From positions 15,286,868 to 15,350,867 of the forward strand of contig OY754331.1 in NCBI GenBank assembly GCA_963573305.1: a DNA stretch of 64,000 nucleotides, read 5' to 3'. Under the pieces are notes generated by a model, which saw nothing but the letters and a program-made list of their open reading frames with translations, did not search any database and was not told where the DNA came from. Of the stretch, positions 59,954 to 64,000 are shown in pieces (the stretch's first letter is position 1; each line of letters begins with the position of its first letter). Origin of the DNA: Pyrrhosoma nymphula (taxonomy: Eukaryota > Arthropoda > Insecta > Odonata > Coenagrionidae). The translations under genes were made by a program, and so were the position numbers.

Positions 59954-60339
59954 ATAAGAGTATTTGAGGGTTACTCTACTACTTTTAAAGAAAATTTTAC
60001 TACAGGCATTGTGATGCCATCGATTCCTAAAGAAAATTTGTTTTGAAAGGAATTGATTATTTTTACAATTTCAGCAGGGCAGGTTTATGTTTGATGGTGG
60101 GCTAGTTTGATTGGCTTTGGAAGTAATTGAGCAGAAATGATGATTAAACATATTAGCTGTCTTTGGGATCAGATACAGTGATTCCATTGAAAGTTATGGT
60201 GGTTGAGTTATAAGCTGGACTAGAGGTTTTTGTTGAGTGGTTGATGATATTCCAAGTAGGTTTGACAAAATTCCTCGAGTTACTGATGTAGTTTTCAATA
60301 ATAGCCTTCCTGGTGTTGAATAAAAGTGCTTTGAATTCT

Positions 60340-61357
60340 TTAAGAGCTCTCTAATAGGACGTGTGAAATTACATGACCAAGTTTACTTTGATAATGAAGC
60401 TCACGGACCTTTTTAGACATAGCAATGAGTTCAGGGGAGTTTATCTTAAATCTATCTCCTGGTCTTTTTAACTTGACCCTTTTCATAGGGAAAGCAGCAT
60501 TGAATTGCATCAGAAATATGTTTAAGAAGGCACTAAACTTGCTATCACCATCTTCTGCGTGAAACACTTCGCTCCATGATTCTTCCATTATCATAGTGGA
60601 AAACTCCATTGTATATTCACTAGAGACATTATCTTATAAGTATACACAGGATTTGAATTCACAGAGGATAGCCTGAAATTTATGGCCACATTGAGTCCAA
60701 AATGGTCAGATAGGCCTGTGTTAAAAGTTTTATACTCAAAATCCATGATTGAGATATTGGAAATGACGTAGTCTATGAGGGAAACAGTTTGTAGGGCTAT
60801 CCTAGTGGGATCAACATTTACAATATGAAGGCCATAAGAGGTCAGCAGATTTAGGAGATCACACTTCATTGGAGAGTCCTTTAAAAAATTAATGTTGAGA
60901 TCCCCAAAGATTATTACACCATCTACATTTTTCAGCATTACATACATAAGTGCATCATTAATTACATGCAGAAAATCAACAAAATTGCCCCCAGGAGGCC
61001 GATAAATAGAAAAAACAGCAATTTTTTATGTTGGACCTTCAATAATGCAATAGCGCATTCACACACTCTTTCAACGGAACCCTCAAAGCCCAAATTAGTC
61101 ATGTTGATTTCAGGTCTACAATACATGGCAACCCCACCACATTTATGCCTTACCCGGGAATAGGAGGCAACTAGATTAAAATTATCAACGGCACACACAT
61201 TTATTTCACCTTGTAGCAGCCAGTGCTCAACGAGAACTAGTACATCAACTGACTCATTGTTCATTAAAAGTTCAAGCTCATAAATTTTATTTCTGAGGCT
61301 CTGAATATTTATAGAGTGGAAATTTAAGATCTTATTCCGACCCAAAATGCTCCTCAC
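60340..61357 (-). pseudogene. Endonuclease and connector of the second retrotransposon
   Basis: APE endonuclease motifs: NIQSLRNKIYELE, DVLVLVEHWL, GGVAMYCRPE, then in a shifted frame VIIFGDLNINF, DPTRIALQTVSLIDYVISN and TGLSDHFGLNV. The connector KFSAFLNIFLMQFNAAFPMK lies at 60,540-60,480. At least one frameshift near 60,960. Confidence 0.82.
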
Positions 61358-61359
61358 TA

Positions 61360-61915
61360 TTCAGCTTTGTTCGTCCTATTCGGGGAAGTTTTTCCATCTT
61401 CAATGTTTGAGGTTGGAGAAATGCCTAATGACGCAGTACCATTCCTGTGACTGGCTTCTGACTGCATCGTATTTGTGGGCGAAATGCTCACAGATGGAGG
61501 GATATTGGTGTTAGTTTTCACCGCATCCGCAAAAGTAACTTTTTTTTTCCACGTTTGGGGTTGTTTGCTGGGCTGCAAGACTGTTTCTGATGATTTCAAA
61601 TTGAGATTTAAGTACCTCAATGTCGTTTGCCATCTTGCCTGACTGGAACTTCTGTAGTCGGCACGAAAAACACTTCCAGTTTATAAAACTATAGTCATTT
61701 AGCACTTTAAAGATGATCTTGTTTACTTCTGAACATTCATAGTGAAAAATGCGGTTGCACGTTTCGCAAGGAATTACTTTTTCCGGTAATTTAATCGATA
61801 TTTCACAGGAGCCACATTTTAGTGTGTCTTGTTGGGCCGCCATCTTTGGGTGCAGTACGTATCCTGATTCAAAACAGTCACCATTTGACTCAAAGGTGGT
61901 TCTTGCTAGTGCCAT
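61360..61915 (-). pseudogene. ORF1 of the second retrotransposon, PHD-like zinc finger
   Basis: The likely start is the MAAQQDTLKCGSCEISIK methionine at 61,843. Cys/His spacing (CGSC, then CETCNRIFHYEC, then WKCFSC) is that of a PHD-type finger, as found in ORF1 of some CR1/Jockey-like elements. The frame shifts at a run of nine A (61,540-61,548 as T on the plus strand) and resumes as KKKVTFADAVKTNTN to a TAG at 61,359-61,357. Confidence 0.75.
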
Positions 61916-61960
61916 GTATGCTACACATGCCTTCCAAAAGGCTGAATTAACGTAAGATAC

Positions 61961-62867
61961 CTTAGGTGAGACTCAAAATAAAAAATTGTGACTAGTCCCT
62001 CAGTTTTTAACAATTCTGAAGATGACTAAGCAGCCCTGTCTTCACAGTTTTTTAACACTATCCTGACTCCCAAATCATTGATAATGGATGAGAAGAAAAC
62101 TCGTAAAAAAGTAGTATTAGAGACATCTTTCAGCTGCACTTAAAATGGTATGGTTTGATTAGGGTAAATTGTCCACATTAGCAACTCATGTATGTATAAA
62201 GACTGAGTCAAAGTAGGTTTAAATTTGAATAAAGGAGACAAGATGTTGTTCCACTAAATTAAATAGAAATGAAGATGGCATTAAACTGTATCCTCCAACA
62301 CTAAAAGATTTCCTCCTTCAGTAAAAGACAAGTAACAGTTAAAGAAAAAGAGAATACTGAGCCAATTTTGGCATTCTCCACACCACTTAGACTCATAGTC
62401 ACGGTGACTCAGAGACGTGGTGACTCTTGGGGTCAAACAAAGTGCTAGGGAAAGAACAAAACAAGTGCGCGATCTGGCTCATTTCTGCGCGAACGCATAT
62501 TCTGTGCAGCAGTTCCACCCACCCGACTTTTATACTGTCCCTCATAGTGCTACCACCTTTTATACACTTTTAAGTTGAGTTGTGAATGCACCCACCAACC
62601 ACAGTTCGCCAGCACCTCCCCTACCCTCAGTGGTTGTTTCCCTTCCTGGCTGCCTCCGACATGCTCTCCAACAAACCACCCTCTTTGCATTTCGACTGGC
62701 CATGAGACCACATTGGGGAGATTCTACTGAAGACGTGCTGACAATATCAAGACTTCATGGTACCTAGCCTACCGATTTGCTTGAGTTTTAATATATCTTG
62801 TGGGCAAGGGCCTAGCCACGTTGAAACACCGGTTCCCATTGGGCCCGGACGGAAGTTGGATGAGTGG
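61961..62867. other. Gap, nothing recognised
   Basis: No gene or repeat ends supported; moderately C-rich from 62,500. Confidence 0.35.
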
Positions 62868-63050
62868 CCCTCCTCCATACCTCGACCAGGCATGGATGGA
62901 GAGGTGGCACTCCTTCCAGACCTAAACCAGGAGGCCAGAGGGTAGACCCAGACCGGGAAGGTTGGAGGGAGGTGACTCTCTTCCATACCTGTACCGGGAA
63001 GGTTGGAGGTGTCCCCTCCTCCATACCTCTACCGTGGTGCTCTTGTCCCC
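62868..63050. repeat. Minisatellite, units of roughly 35-50 bp
   Basis: A unit built from CTCCATACCT, (G)ACCGGGAAGGTTGGAG and a GT/GA-rich joint recurs about four to five times with variation. It keeps several frames open on both strands (ORFs 62,747-63,143), which are artefacts of the repeat. Confidence 0.6.
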
Positions 63051-64000
63051 TGTCTGCAAGTGGCAGGGCAGGTTAAATGTGGGATGGACCAAAAAGGTCT
63101 GATTGCCAGGAGGACTCCAGAAGGCCCTCGCCCACCCAAACAATCAATCAATATATTTTGCAGTATGAATGTTCCTATAGGAAGTCAATCCCTTTTTAAG
63201 GCTGTTATTTCATATTGTTCGACTCCGTCTTCCTGCCTTTGTCAGTTCAATCACAAAGACGAATTCCCATTGAGTTCCGTTGCAATACCATAACATAAAA
63301 ATATGCAGATTCCTATGCTTCACTCTATGCAGTAAACAGTTAAACCTTTAAGTCTTCATCCTTGAGTAATCAATATGTCTTTCCCACACATTGAAATTTT
63401 ATGTGGATTTTTTTAAATCGCTCATCCATCTCTCTGGAATATCATTTTACCTCTAAACCATTGCCACTAACGAAATACTGAGCAAGAATTTAGGAATAAT
63501 TTATCATACCAGTCACTTTTTAGAAAGAGAAAGGAAAAAATGCAATTAGCAAGTGGTGATAGTAATATTTTTAATGAAAGCTAGATTCCAGAATACCTCC
63601 ACAAATAACCACATTCAGGTTGTAAGATGATATGAGAAAGTATTCATAAATTTTTTTTGTTGGAACTTAAAATCGTGAATGATATTTTAGATTAGGGTAT
63701 GCAGAATTAAAATATGAAAACAACGAAAAATATAATAGAGGGACAAAATCCATCACTCACTTTTTGAACAGGCACACTCCATGTAATAACGACACATGAG
63801 ATCTTTGCATGAATGCATCCGTCACATCTGTTCATTAAATGTATTCCCATCAACTCAGTTCCTGTAATGAAGCATTAAAACTGAAAATAGGACATCTCAG
63901 CTCTGTTCTCAGCAGAAAAAATGGAATTAAATGAGAGAATTCTCCAAACTAGGACTGCCAACTCTGACCATTCTTAATAGTCAGGGAGAAATAAATCTAT
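63051..64000. other. Gap, nothing recognised
   Basis: AT-rich; no gene or repeat ends supported up to the window edge. Confidence 0.35.

Larger units (their letters stand above)
57923..61960 (-). mobile_element. Second non-LTR retrotransposon (PHD-finger ORF1 type), inactive
   Basis: Minus strand: ORF1 with a PHD-like finger (61915-61357), endonuclease (61357-60591), connector and reverse transcriptase (60609-58152), then an (ATT)n-type tail. Interrupted in the RT by the hAT-like element at 59,004-59,557 and broken by many stops and frameshifts. It is a different family from the copy at 30.7-34.1 kb, since ORF1 is unrelated. The 5' boundary is approximate. Confidence 0.85.

Noticed and set aside
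62747..63143. Several overlapping ORFs on both strands
   Set aside because: Open frames are produced by a minisatellite.
1..64000. CRISPR arrays, bacterial operons, rRNA
   Set aside because: None seen; the splice sites and element types are eukaryotic.

Overview
The window looks like arthropod (most likely insect) nuclear DNA. It is AT-rich, has GT-AG introns from about 0.1 to over 8 kb, and carries a tramtrack-type BTB gene and a dense mixture of DNA transposons, Penelope-like elements, non-LTR retrotransposons and tRNA-derived SINEs. All exon models below were read by eye from splice signals and reading phase; no alignment or transcript data were available. Species was not determined.

Genes. 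(1) 11,784-12,517 (-): ceramide-1-phosphate transfer protein (CPTP/GLTP fold), three exons assembled, C-terminal exon not found. (2) 13,195-36,480 (+): a nine-exon, 591-codon BTB-BEN transcriptional regulator, head to head with CPTP across a ~0.7 kb shared upstream region. (3) 54,927 down to 48,173 (-): a tightly packed run of a CEBPZOS-like small membrane protein, UQCC3 and TBCC. The stop of the first overlaps the UQCC3 start as TGATG, and TBCC starts 74 nt after the UQCC3 stop.

Mobile DNA. 1-11 kb holds a 1.1 kb hAT-like element with a perfect 8-bp target duplication, a mariner-like element with 111-bp inverted repeats inside a Penelope-like remnant, and a 1.5 kb pogo-ended element carrying a THAP-type first exon. 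The BTB-BEN introns hold TTA- and TTAA-flanked MITEs, a decayed mariner, and a foldback element split by a 3.5 kb non-LTR retrotransposon. 36.5-48 kb is gene-free, with Penelope, non-LTR, SINE and MITE fragments. The UQCC3 intron holds a foldback element with Penelope-derived arms and a decayed gene of an uncharacterised mobile-element-like family. 55-64 kb has a perfect 73-bp-arm palindrome, a terminus closely resembling the horizontally transferred SPIN hAT transposon, a second non-LTR retrotransposon interrupted by the hAT-like family seen at the window start, and a minisatellite.

The most notable items are the SPIN-like terminus, the possibly polycistronic CEBPZOS-UQCC3-TBCC arrangement, the THAP exon inside a transposon, and several large inverted-repeat structures. 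I found no wholly new system that I could defend as functional.
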